Assembly: GCA_037349315.1 (NCBI GenBank)
Contig: JBAIAC010000007.1
Coordinates: 4,216,001 to 4,280,000 of the forward strand
Source of the DNA: Chelydra serpentina
Taxonomy: Eukaryota; Chordata; Testudines; Chelydridae
DNA: 64,000 nucleotides
Reading direction: 5' to 3'
The notes beneath the pieces are model-generated. The model was not told where the DNA came from. It ran no database searches and saw nothing but the letters and a program-made list of their open reading frames with translations. Below, in pieces: positions 23,994 to 34,399 of this stretch. Numbering within the stretch: position 1 is the first letter of the stretch; each line of letters opens with the position of its first letter. The position numbers were made by a program, and so were the translations under genes.

Positions 23994-24250
23994 GTGATGG
24001 TTATAGAACTGGGCTGTGACCCAGGAGAGGGGTTCAATTCCTGGCTTTGCCACAAGCGCCCTGTGGGACAGGTCAGTTAATTGGTCTGTGCCTCAGTTTC
24101 CCACCTGTAGACTGGAGCTAATAATATTACCTTGGTCTGTTGTGTCTACTGTAAGAGCAGGTGCTGTCTCTTGCTATGTGCCTGGACAGCACCTAACACA
24201 ATGGGGCCCTGACCTTGGTTGGGGCCTCTCTGGTGCTACTGTGATTTGTC
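23994..24250 (+). mobile_element. MIR-like SINE, nearly full length
   Basis: The tRNA-like head gttatagaactgggctgtga is followed by a box-B-like ggttcaattcctggct, the core tgcctcagtttcccacctgt, and the reptile-type tail with ggacagcacctaacacaatg. It is one of the clearest MIR-like copies in the window. Confidence 0.8.
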
Positions 24251-24620
24251 CTTAATGATAGTTCCACTGAGGGTTATTTGTAGCGTGTGGGGAGAAAGGA
24301 GAGGTAGGTGTGAGAGAGAGAGAGCTCTCATGGTCGGAATAAAGACTGGGTCAGTAGGATCTACTCCTGGATCCTGGTCTCTCTGAGCCATCACTCACGT
24401 GTGACCTGGGACAAGGCATTTGACATCTTTGTGCCTGGCTCACCCCAGCTACAAAAGCCTGGGGACTGGGAAGCTGAGACCGAATGCTGCACCCGCGCTG
24501 AAATAGATCATCAGCTGGATCTGGATCTGGCCACCCTGCTCTTCCCCTGGCAAGGTGTTTTGGAGGGAGCTGCGGGGTGGGGGTCAGGTATTGGAAAACC
24601 TGCCTCTCTCTGCCTAAAAG

Positions 24621-25080
24621 AAAGAGTCCAGCGGAGGGCAACAAAAATGATTAGGGGGCTGGAGCACATGACTTATGAGGAGAGGTGGAGGGAACTGGGA
24701 TTGTTTAGCCTGCAGAAGAGAAGAATGAGGGGGGATTTGATAGCTGCTTTCAACTACCTGAAAGGGGGTTCCAAAGAGGATGGATCTAGACTGTTCTCAG
24801 TGGTAGAAGATGACAGAACAAGGAGTAATGGTCTCAAGTTGCAGAGGTGGAGGTTTAGGTTGGATATTAGGAAAAACGTTTTCATTAGCAGGGTGGTGAA
24901 GCACTGGAATGGGTTACCTAGGGAGGTGGTGGAACCTCCTTCCTTAGCGGTTTTCAAGATCAGGCTTGACTAAGCCCTGGCTGGGATGATTTAGCTGGGG
25001 TTGGTCCTGCTTTGAGCAGGGGGTTGGACTAGATGACCTCCTGAGGTCCCTTCCAACCCTGAGATTCTATGATTCAATGA
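24621..25080 (+). mobile_element. CR1 LINE 3' end with open ORF2 tail
   Basis: A 5'-truncated CR1. Its last ~117 codons of ORF2 are still open to the stop at 24971-24973. The reading frame carries the typical CR1 C-terminal pattern: [16 protein letters not shown] near the start, then [19 protein letters not shown] and [21 protein letters not shown]. About 105 bp of 3' sequence follow, including tttgagcagggggttgga and gattctatgattc. The open frame suggests a fairly young copy, but with no RT or endonuclease domain it cannot move itself. The upstream part of the same open frame (from 24401) is not CR1. Confidence 0.9.
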
Positions 25081-26610
25081 AAAGCTGCTTTTTCCTACAG
25101 CTACCCATTGCCTGCTTGACCAAAGAGACCATTGCTTCCTGGGTACAAATCCATTAGTCAATTATGGGCAGGGAAGGAGGTGAGAGGCATGGCAGGGGGT
25201 AGAAAACAGGCCCATTGGTGACTGCGGCTGCATTTTTGGTGTCTCTCTCTGTCAGAGTCGTTTCTTTCCAAACAGATTTGACCTCCTTTCTGCTTTCCCA
25301 CCCCTCCCCGCAGCCAGTCTGTCAGGCGTGGCTCTTTCTCCACAGTTCTTCCAGCCGCCTCTCTGCAGCTGACTCTGTGTGCGCGCAACGTCCCGATCGA
25401 CTCTCCTCTGGCTTTTCCTTCATCAAAGGAGGACGCCACCTCGCCATCCGATGCCACCCGAGCCCCTGCACTGCCTCGGCACTGTTAAATGTGCGCTTGA
25501 GTGGCCTCGGAGTCACTTCTCCCTCAGAGGATTTTCTTGCCATCAGGACTTCAATGCAAGGTGCGGCTGTTACCAGCCTGGCTCTCTATCTCCTCTAGGA
25601 TGTTCAGGGAGTGCCTCTCTCTCCTTGCCTCGCCCCCAGCAGCGTAGCGCTCCGCAAAGAATACTGCCCCTGAAACCACGATAATGGGGTAGGAGTTGGA
25701 AGGAAAATTAATCAGATTAAAATTCCAGGATATGACCTCGCACTACACCCGGTCTCGGGCAGCTGTCAGAACCGTGACCCAGGCCGTACCAGCAATTCCC
25801 ATCTGAGTTTTGGGGGAAGATCTACTCTTAATTCCTTGACGCCAACCTGGGCCTGCCGGAGCTGCTGCTGTTCAATTCTCAGCTACTAAAGGGCTGTCTC
25901 AATTCGCTTTTAGATCCTCGGGTCCGCCCCTCTCTGGAATCTTCTGATCCCTGCATCCTGAACATGGGCCCCGAACACCAGATGCTTTGTATACGCTGTA
26001 TGTAAATTAAGGGTTAATCAGCTGCTGAGTCACTGGCTGCTGACCTCACTCGGTTCATGCTGTCTTTTTTTTTTTTTTTTTTTTTCCCCACCATCAAACT
26101 GCAGAGAGAATATTCTCTACTCCAGTGGGGCTTAAATTATACAATGCTTTGGAAGAGATAAAGACCTAAAACCCCACCATTTTAGGTGACTATGGCCTTG
26201 TATTGTGCTTATACAGGAAATATTAGAAGCTTAAACCATTACAAGAGGTCACCTTTCCCTGACACCAGGCAAGATTATACTACGGCAGAGAGGTGCTTGT
26301 TACAGCCTTAATCCCAGATCTTTCACAGCAGCGCTGTTATCCTGCATGATTTCAGCCTGGTTAATCTTTGTGACTTCCAGTTTGTTTGCTGCCTCTCTCA
26401 ATGTCATCCTTGCTTAGTTCCTTCCATTGGTTGCTCGCTCTTGTCCACTTCCGCAGAAACTCTAGCTGGCAGACCTGCTTCCTTCATCCCCACGTTGTTT
26501 TTTTCCAAACAGCAACCGAAATGTGGTGTTTGCATAGCCCGAGAAGTGACTGTGTAAAAGGTGGCACCTTCTCTGAGTCACATCCCTTTATTTCACTTAC
26601 AAAACTAAGG
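25081..26610. other. No gene; poly-T tract at 26063-26085
   Basis: About 1.5 kb without a named repeat. ORFs near 25215-25598 overlap on both strands and look random. A MARE-like TGCTGAGTCA occurs at 26024-26033, just before the poly-T tract, but one motif is weak evidence. Confidence 0.4.
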
Positions 26611-26613
26611 CCT

Positions 26614-26838
26614 AGCGGACACGTAAAAGTTAGGTCAACATAGCTATAGTGGCCAGGGGTATGCCAACGTAACCCCCAGGCTAGACAGAGCCATTGACAT
26701 AGCTACTGCTGTTCGGGGAGGTGGGTTACCTCCAGCAACGGATAAACCCCTTTCATCACTATAGGAAGCGTCTACACTACAGTGCTACAGCGGCATAGCT
26801 GCAGTGCATAGCTGTGCTGAAGTGTAGACATGGCCTAT
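26614..26838. mobile_element. MITE of the GGCC...GTCTACACTA type
   Basis: Starts aggcctagcggacacg and ends gaagtgtagacatggccta. Inner foldback motifs are tctacactacagtgctacag facing gctgtgctgaagtgtaga. It looks like two partly deleted halves of one palindromic MITE. Target duplication is unclear. Confidence 0.5.
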
Positions 26839-27342
26839 GGGTTTACTTGCAGCTGCGAGCCTGGAAGGCCCTCTGATGCCACGGTGACGGGCAATCCTGT
26901 AAAAACCTAGGTGGGAGCTTTCCAAGGGCTTTGCCGACTTTGCTTCACAGTACTCCCATGGAGCAGGCGAGGGACACAATGTCAAAAGCTCAGATAACCC
27001 ACTACTGAAATGCAGTGAGCTCTGGATGGTAGGTGGTAGTTGATTGACAGTACACAGCAATTCTACACAACGATTTAGGACTTATGAAACGGTAGGGAGG
27101 CAGGCGGAATGTCTCCCTGGCTGGAATTTGGCCAGGACACCCACGGTAGGACCTCGGCTCTTACAGTGTCAAAGGGTCCTTGAGGACCACAAGTAGGTCA
27201 GGACTTTCAGTTGATATCAGATCCAAGGGGCAGCATCATGCCCCCTAGCCCTAGGGCAAAGGGCTGGACTCGAGGTAGAGAGCCATATACGCAGCTGTGA
27301 ACGCCACTTCTTGCTCCCGCTAAGCATGTTAAAGGTCACCCA

Positions 27343-27714
27343 CATGGGTGGCGGGTAGCATGGGCAGGGGGAGGCTGTGTCTCCTCAAACAGCTTGGCAT
27401 GGCCCAGCCCACACTCCACACCCCCAGGCTCTCTCCGGCCTGCTGTTCCCTTCTGTAGCCGAGAGGCTGGGGCAGGCAGGCTGGGTCATGGTGCGCACAA
27501 GACCCCGGGGCTGGGGCCACGCTACGCTGCCCGTCTGCCCAGCGCTGGAGCTAGGGGCTGGAGGCACACGTGGGAGCCGGCAGGCCACTGTGTGTGTGTG
27601 TGTTCTGGGCTCCAGTGGGGGAGGGGGAGCAAAAGGGGATGGGCGGGGCCTTAGGCAGAGGGGGAGGGGTTGGGGGCTAGCCTCCCCCAAGGGTGCGTTC
27701 ACCCGCCACCCATG
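27343..27714. mobile_element. hAT-like MITE, CATGGGTGGCGGGT family
   Basis: A 372-bp element with inverted ends CATGGGTGGCGGG and CCCGCCACCCATG, between perfect 8-bp duplications GTCACCCA (27335-27342 and 27715-27722). Arms continue inward with ggcagggggaggct facing agcctcccccaag. A short GT-rich run lies at about 27590-27602. No coding capacity; the overlapping ORFs on both strands here are a by-product of GC richness. Confidence 0.85.
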
Positions 27715-28083
27715 GTCACCCACCTAAGTTGGTGTGTGGGATCTGAGAGGGTGACCAGACAAGGTGATTACGACGGTGATATTAGTGAAAGCAAAATGAG
27801 CCTCAGACACGAGGTCACGCTTGCAAGGCTGCCAGTTAGGGATCTAATCTTTTCAGTTGAGGAGAAACTGAGGCTCTGGTCTGAAATCACTGCAGGAGAC
27901 TAACCCTGGAACCAGCTGCTGTCCGCTTTTCTTGTTTCACCGGGGCCTTTTTGGGGTGGCCTGTTAATGTGCTGCTTGTTTCTGACAGCTATTTGACCAC
28001 GTACGTAGTGTAAAATGTGTGATGAAAAGCTTGGGGTAGCAGCTGTATTCAGAGCCATTTGCATGGGGTAGTTTTTAAAACAT

Positions 28084-28222
28084 GACGCTGGCCCTTAGGA
28101 GGCCTGGGGTTTATCTACAGCTCTGCCATAGACTCTGCATGTAACCTTGCACAAGTCACGTTAACCTTTCCGTGCCTCAGTTTCCCCGCCTGTAAGTGGG
28201 AGGAGAATATCTTTAATGGCCT
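28084..28222 (+). mobile_element. MIR-like SINE core
   Basis: Contains ctacagctctgccatagact, then ttgcacaagtcacgttaacc and gtgcctcagtttccccgcc. These are the MIR core motifs in the usual order. Head and tail are worn away. Confidence 0.65.
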
Positions 28223-30320
28223 TTGTAAGCACGTCCATCTCTTTGGTTGAAAAACGCCGTGGACTGCAAGTACCAGATATGACTAGTCGATGTTTTTCTT
28301 TAATTCCTGCAGCCTTTAAAGCGACACATGATTTGTTCTCGTAACTTCCTCCTTTTTCCAGAGCACGACAGTGGTGTGAGGCCAAAAGCATAACTAAGCA
28401 ACCAAAACAAACATTACCTGGGACTCATGTGGAAACATTAAGTGGCAGGCCTGTTTAAATGGGTGGGTGAATGAATCAGAACTTGGTCAATACAGAGGCG
28501 GTTGTTTCTGTGCGGATCCCCAAGGAGTTGGTACTAGGGAAGCTATAATTACAGCACAACTATCCTGGAACGCACCTCCAGAAATTGCAGAGCAGATATG
28601 TCAGTGCTGAGCAGGCCTGGCTTAGAGGCGAATTTTGTTCTCTTCTCGTGCAGTATTAATGAAGATCTTACTCAGCCTTTGGGTGGGGGTGTGCACTTAA
28701 CCCTCCGCCCTCCTCCCCCACTCAGCGCAATGTTGCAATAGGGACTGAGATCGACAACCCTTGGGGCTGGGTGGCCATGTTGTGCTGGAGGACGGAATGG
28801 CAAAGATGGAGGTAGACTCTCATCACAGCCATATGACCTGCGCTCCAAAATGGCCATAACCCCAGAGAGCATCGTTCATCCGCATCCCAGCCAAGGGCAA
28901 GTGGCAGACAGGAATGTTCCCGTCCCATTCAAAAGCCTGGAGCTGCCCCCTGCTGAGAAAAGACCGGGGCCAAAACCCCAGCAGGGTCTCTTCTGGCCAC
29001 GGTTGTCTGTATCAGCTAAATGTGCTTTTGCCACAGGTCCCTTGCCCAAGCTAACACAGGCCTCTGTGTTCAGTAGAATCTGCAAAAGGTATCTTCCGGG
29101 AGAAGCTGGCGGCATGCCTCCTGGATTGGCTGCATAATAAAGAGAAGCTTTGCCCTAATTTGCTTGGTAAAGCCAGTGCCTCTAGGACATAAAGGTGCAG
29201 ATTCTACTCTAATCTGCAGTGGTAAAAGGAGAAATGGCTCAACTGACTCCACTCACTCTTTGCTCGGTCAATGGACCAGACGTAACGTCCTGCTCCTCTG
29301 GATGTTCTAAAAGGTCTTAGAACCTACAGGCTCTCTTTAGAATCGCGTGCTGAGCTCGGTGGTTCTGTTAGCCTCGAAGTCCGTCTTGTGGGTATTCTGG
29401 AGGTGTCCAGGGATTTCCAGTCTGCTCAGTCTCCGGTTTTTGCGTTCTGTCCCTACAAAAGTTTAAATTCGCTCCAGCCAACTCTAACTACAGTCGAATT
29501 CAAGGATTTACTGTACTTGGTAGCACTTTAAGCACAGTTATTCTGGGCCGTAACAACCCGATAATCAAGCAAAATGATACTAAAAAACCCGGGGCAAACA
29601 GGGGGTTGTTTTTCACTCTGAAATAAAGCTGAGCATTCCCGATCTCCTCCATGTGTGCAGAGAAAGAGCTAAGGTGCGGTCCCGCCCTCCCTATTGCTGC
29701 AAAGTTTGGCCTTCATCAAATAACATGTTCGCACACGAATGTTTTCTGTGGTAGGAAAAAATAGCTGTCTCCAGCCAGCAGCTGTTCCCAAGGAGGGGCT
29801 GTTCGCGGGCACACAGTATGCTAATTAAAGTGATGCATTTGTAGCTATGAGCACAGTGGGAGCTTAAAAGCAAGGCACGAGGTGTTTGATTTTTCAAACA
29901 CGTTGTAGGACTGGATACGCCAAGCAGCCATTCTGTTCTGCTTTGGCAGGGCTGATAAAGCAGAAAAAGTGAGCCCCGTAGTCTCCGAGTTACTCATTAG
30001 TCTTCCAAAGTGTGACATTTCAGACAGCTCTAAAAGGCTTTGTCCCAGTTAGATCTATTTAAAGCTGGGGAGGTGATATGTTTATCCAGACGCAGAGAGC
30101 AAAACATATACTTTCAGCCTGGAGCAACTTATTTTAGAGGAAGGAAAAGGACAAAGAAAGAAAGAACAAATATAACTCTCCAGGAGACAGCCTAGTATGT
30201 CTGAGTCTAAAAGGTCCTCCGTCTTGAAAATGTATCAGGAGTTAACCCTCCAGCAGACAGACAAGAAACCTGGCAAGAGAGCCATTGACAGAGTTATACC
30301 ATGGCTCTCTAGACTGTCTT
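28223..30320. other. No recognisable feature
   Basis: About 2.1 kb without a named repeat or gene. Overlapping ORFs at 28672-29137 on both strands show no family resemblance. Confidence 0.45.
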
Positions 30321-30324
30321 GGGA

Positions 30325-30535
30325 GGTAGCAGGGTGCAGGGGATAGGGCACTCAGAAATCAGGAGATCAGGTTTCGTTTCCTTCTCCGCCACTGAACTGC
30401 TGTGTGACCTTGAGCAAGTCACTTCACCTCCATGTGCCTCTGTTCCCACTGCCCCAGGTTGTCTATGTTGGGCTGCGCCTGTCTTACTATGGGTTCATAC
30501 AGCCTCTAGTGCAATGGGGCTTTGATCTTGGCCCA
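30325..30535 (+). mobile_element. MIR-like SINE
   Basis: A tRNA-like head (ggatagggcactcagaaatc), then cttctccgccactgaactgctgtgtgacc in part, the core gagcaagtcacttcacctcc, and a tail with ctagtgcaatggggctttga. Confidence 0.7.
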
Positions 30536-30999
30536 TAAAATAAATAAGCCTAATAAGGGTTTCCAGGGGCATAATTCAATAGGCGCAGAAGTGTTACTAC
30601 AATTACGAGAAAACCTGTGGTCCTGGTTTTTAGTGAAACCATCAACATAACTGCACTATAGAGGTACCCAGAACGTGGCTACTACCGTCAAATACGTTTG
30701 GTGGTATTTTGCACCAAGACATCCTGACTTTGCATCACTGCCTGGCAATCCAATGCCACGACTCAGTGACTCAGAGGAAAATGTTTTCAAAGTGGCACCC
30801 TAAGAGACTATTAGTTTGGGGTTATCAGCCTCCTTTGTTGCAGGGGTGGCCTCTGAAATCCCCAGCCCCTCTCTGCCAGCAGAAGCCATTTTCCCTCCTG
30901 TTGGGAAAGTTCCTAGGGTCCCTCTTTGCTCTGTGTGCTGGAATGGGAAGGTCTCTTGCCGCTTCACAGGAAGAAATTTCCTGGGCAAGTCAGTACTTG

Positions 31000-31190
31000 T
31001 GTCACCCACACACCTTCTGTGTGTGGTGGTCTGGCCCAGCTAGTGGCACCAAGACCACTAAGAGAGATAAGCCTGAGCTAAAAGCGAGTTGGTTTTTAGC
31101 TCATGCGGTAGAGGCTCATGCACTAAGCTCCTGAGGTCCCCAGTTCGATCCCGCCCACTGACGGCCGGGGTCTGTCAGCGGTACGCCTGG
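31000..31190 (+). mobile_element. Composite repeat with internal tRNA-like segment, copy 2
   Basis: Has the same order as 13291-13503: gtcacccacacaccttctgt, agctagtggcaccaagacca, then ttttagctcatgcggtagag (box-A-like), cccagttcgatcccgccc (box-B-like), and ggggtctgtcagcggtac at the end. The box-B-like part is better preserved than in copy 1. Confidence 0.75.
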
Positions 31191-32249
31191 ACTCGTGGTT
31201 ATAGTGCCTAATGAGCTGTAGCATTATCCTGCTACCCGGAATAACAGGGTTTCCTTTTATGCATTTTCATCAAAATACTACTACTTAGGATCTTCCTAAT
31301 GCATGACTTTGCAAAAGACTTTTTTAAAAAAAGCAAGAAGATGAATATTGGGCAATTAAATGAAAGCTGAGATGGGGCTGGACCGTGGACCCCTCAAACT
31401 ATGGGGGAGTTAGAATCCACGTCCAAATATGAATTTACTTGTGTCTGGGTCCAAGCTAGAATTCTGGAACGAAATCCACCCCCAGTCTGGGAAAAGATTA
31501 GCTTGGTACCAGGGCGTTGTGTCCCAGAGCCATTATATGCTGTATCTGAATGAGAACGCCGGCTCCCAACACCTACTAACTTGAAGACAGTTTGGATCCA
31601 AACTTTGCAAAAGGAAAGGGAATGAGCAGGAAAGGAAGGACGCTCCAATGATTAGGGCATGAGTCTAGGATATGGAGCCCTGGGCTCTGGGGCCTGCTCT
31701 CTAAATAGGGGCCACATAAGTAGCTTAGATCGATGGAAATGTTCTCAGCCTCCTAACACCCCCCGTGTTTGGGAAAGAAAGGAGCGTCCAGTGTCCTAGG
31801 GAATAACTCTGTGCCATCAATTACCCTGGTGCAAAGTGGGTGTAAAAGGCTGCCCAATCTCTTTGTGCTGGTGTAAATGTGTGCAAGGTGCGGGGCAATG
31901 GAGAATCAGGCCCACAGACTCAGCCACACGTCCCTCCAGGGATGCGCTAATGTGTAAAAGGAGCAGCTGAGCCGGGCTGGCTGTGTACACGCCGCTGTTC
32001 GGGACTGAATTGCTCTCTGCTGTGAAGGGAGCATTCACAGAAGCGATTTCAGCGGAGCCGCTGAGGAGCGTGCTGTGTATTGGGACTGAGGGGATCTGCT
32101 CTTTCCTTGATGAGAGTCTGTAAGGGCTCCCCTGCATGCATGTGTCGAGGGGAGACTAGAACCCTCAATTACGACTCCAGCTGTTAGTACCCAGGTTACG
32201 AGGCAGCAACAGCGTAACACCCAGGGATCTTAGCCCTTCCAGCATGTGT
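31191..32249. other. No gene; degenerate palindromic repeat near 31804-31915
   Basis: Around 31804-31915, motifs ccctggtgcaaagtgggtg and gctggtgtaaatgtgtgc resemble the short amniote palindromic repeat also seen at 42967 and 53048. The remainder is unassigned. Confidence 0.35.
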
Positions 32250-32410
32250 CCAAGCCCTGATCATCTCAAGCCTTGGCTACTGTAACGTCGTCCTCTCTGG
32301 CATGCGGGCTCCAACGTCAAGTGCATTCCTGCTGCCATTCTGACCACCTCATCCCCTCCACTGGTTCCCCTTCAACCACTGCATCAAGCACAAGGCTTGC
32401 GACTTCGTAG
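32250..32410 (+). mobile_element. LINE fragment of L2/jockey type, reverse-transcriptase end
   Basis: One frame reads ALIISSLGYCNVVLSGM and, after one stop, PLHWFPFNHCIKHKACDF. These match the widespread LINE patterns around 'SRLDYCNALLSG' and 'LHWLPVxxRIxFK' found downstream of the polymerase core in L2 and related LINEs. The fragment has at least one stop and ends where the inverted arm at 32395-32676 begins. Confidence 0.6.
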
Positions 32411-32676
32411 TCTGGGAGCATGGGTGGTTCTCTGGGCAAGTTCATGATAGAAGGGTAAGGGCGGGGTCATTTGAGTTGTAAAAATCAATGGAATCATCAC
32501 TTGGATGGTTTCGCCCTCTGTGGTGTGGCGGGGGGAGGCGCTGCCCACCCCTCCCAGCTCCAAGTGCACCGATTGGTGGGAATTTTGATAATACAATGTC
32601 ATCGTAAATGGGTCGAGTTGGGTATCCTTCAAAAGCCTTTCTCCCACAAACACAATGGTACCGAACACAACAAGCC
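32395..32676 (-). repeat. Left arm of a ~5-kb inverted pair
   Basis: Its reverse complement aligns by eye over ~280 bp with 37172-37452. Shared blocks include cggtaccattgtgtttgtgg, gatgacattgtatta, ggagctgggag, aacttgccc and catgctcccagact. The arms face opposite ways and enclose the decayed gene at 34400-37018. They may be terminal inverted repeats of one DNA transposon, or two independent copies of the same tail. Confidence 0.75.
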
Positions 32677-33379
32677 AAGAACAACTATGGTTTTTTAATT
32701 GCATGCTAACACAGAGCTGATGAATATACAGCCCTCACAGAGTTAAATGGTGACCCTCGACTGCCAGGACTGTGTTAGCAGTTAATGTTCAGAACATGAA
32801 ACTGGCTTAATTTTTCTAATGGTACAGATTACTGTAAACGGAAGGAGTTCTTCATGTTGATTTGCCATTGTGATGCTGGCAGACCACGTGCCGGCTCATA
32901 CAAAGGCCCCAGGCCTCACTGAACACTGACAAAAGCACAGCTGGAAACCAGTCTGGCTCACCTGTGGGTTAGTATAGTTAAAATAGATGTTAGCGTTATA
33001 GGAGTGTGTTTTGTGTTTATTCCATGCTATACGGTTATACTTAAGTGTTTGCTCTAGAACTGTAAAATGTTTGTTCGTAACTCTGTAACTCACCAAACAG
33101 GAAAAAAGCCAACCCGTCACCTAATGCAAGAAGGACTATTGCATCCAAATGGGCCATTGGGAACAAAGACTCTGTCTATTGCTCCTCACACCCAGCCATG
33201 AGGCGGTGACATGCAGAAACGCTCATCCCATCAGCTTGGACTCAAGGGAGTGAGGGATAAAAATCCCTGACCAGAAGGAATTAGGGTCTCTTTATGCTGT
33301 CTGGACTCTGAGGGGCAAAGATTCCTACGCATAAGCAAGAGATCCCCATGCTGCTTGGCTTAGGACAGCCCTAAATGTC

Positions 33380-33890
33380 ATATAGAGCTGCTTATTACAG
33401 AAGCTTATATTACCATTTTAAATCGAAGCCTGTAACTCATCTGTGTGTATGTTTCCTATTTTAACCTTGTAAATAACTCTCTCTTTTTTTTCTTAGTTAA
33501 TAAAGCTTTAGTTAGTTTATTACAGGATTGGCTACAGGCTTTGCCTTTGGGTTGAGATCTGAGGTACAATTGACCTGGGGTAAGTGACTGGTCCTTTGTG
33601 ACTGGGAGTAACCTGAATACTGGTGTGATTTTTGGTGTAAAATGACCATCTATCACATAGTCCAGCTTGCCTGGGTGGCAAGATAAAGGGGAATGCCCCA
33701 GGGGACTGTCTGTGACTCCGTGGTGAGAATGGTATAGTGCTTTAGGAGTTTGCACTTGTTACTGGGTTGGTGAAATCTAATTATAGAACATACCGCCAGT
33801 TTGGGGTTTCTGCCTTGGGTTTTTGACAGTCTGCCTTAAGGGTGGCACTCCGGGTTATGAGCCACTGCAGACAGCATGACAGGTCAAAAA
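33380..33890 (+). mobile_element. Probable transposon or LTR 3' part
   Basis: Contains an AATAAA signal in gttaataaagctttagttag near 33500 and a distinctive block (acctggggtaagtgactggt through ccatctatcacatagtccag). It ends near cagacagcatgaca at 33868-33881. I recognise this block as a repeated turtle element, probably LTR-derived, but I cannot name it or find its 5' edge. The 33121-33380 stretch may belong to it. Confidence 0.4.
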
Positions 33891-34180
33891 GAAACAGCTC
33901 AGTGGTATTGATTATCAGCTTTGTTTATTATTTCAAAAGAGTTGTAATAAGGCATTGGTTAACGCCTTATCAGCATCCAGACAAATTATTGGAATCCATC
34001 CATATGCACATAGTTGTACAACATACATTACCTAACATAATTAATCATACTCCCAAAGTAATTTATTACCAAAGCCTTGTTTTTACTTTGGTCTCTATCA
34101 CTTTTAGGCATCAATGTGAAGACAAGGAGTACTGACTAGCAGCTGAACCTTTGGAGAATACCACCTTGGCGGACCTGGGT

Positions 34181-34360
34181 GGAGGGATAGCTCAGTGGTT
34201 TGAGCATTGGCCTGCTAAACCCAGGGTTGTGAGTTCAATCCTTGAGGGGGCCATTTAGGGATCTGGGGCAAAAATTGGGGATTGGTCCTGCTTTGAGCAG
34301 GGGGTTGGACTAGATGACCTCCTAAGGTCCCTTCTAACCCTGATATTCTATGATTCTATG
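34181..34360 (+). mobile_element. Turtle tRNA-derived SINE with CR1-like tail, copy 2
   Basis: The head ggagggatagctcagtggtt carries box A, and gttgtgagttcaatccttga carries box B (34226-34245). Linker, ttggtcctgctttgagcagg and the ATTCTATG repeats of the CR1 tail follow. It is nearly full length and little decayed. It lies at the 5' side of the transposon-like gene remnant. Confidence 0.95.
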
Positions 34361-34399
34361 ACCGGGTTCCACCGAACATTCGGTGGCACCTTACATGCT

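Noticed and set aside
26024..26033. MARE-like TGCTGAGTCA as a regulatory site
   Set aside because: A single motif next to a poly-T tract is too weak to call.
31060..31160. Possible tRNA gene with good box B
   Set aside because: The acceptor stem cannot be closed by eye, and the same segment recurs in two other copies with a shared leader.
34181..34260. Possible functional tRNA gene
   Set aside because: Box A and box B are present, but the segment continues into a SINE body with a CR1-type tail and has sister copies. It is a SINE head.
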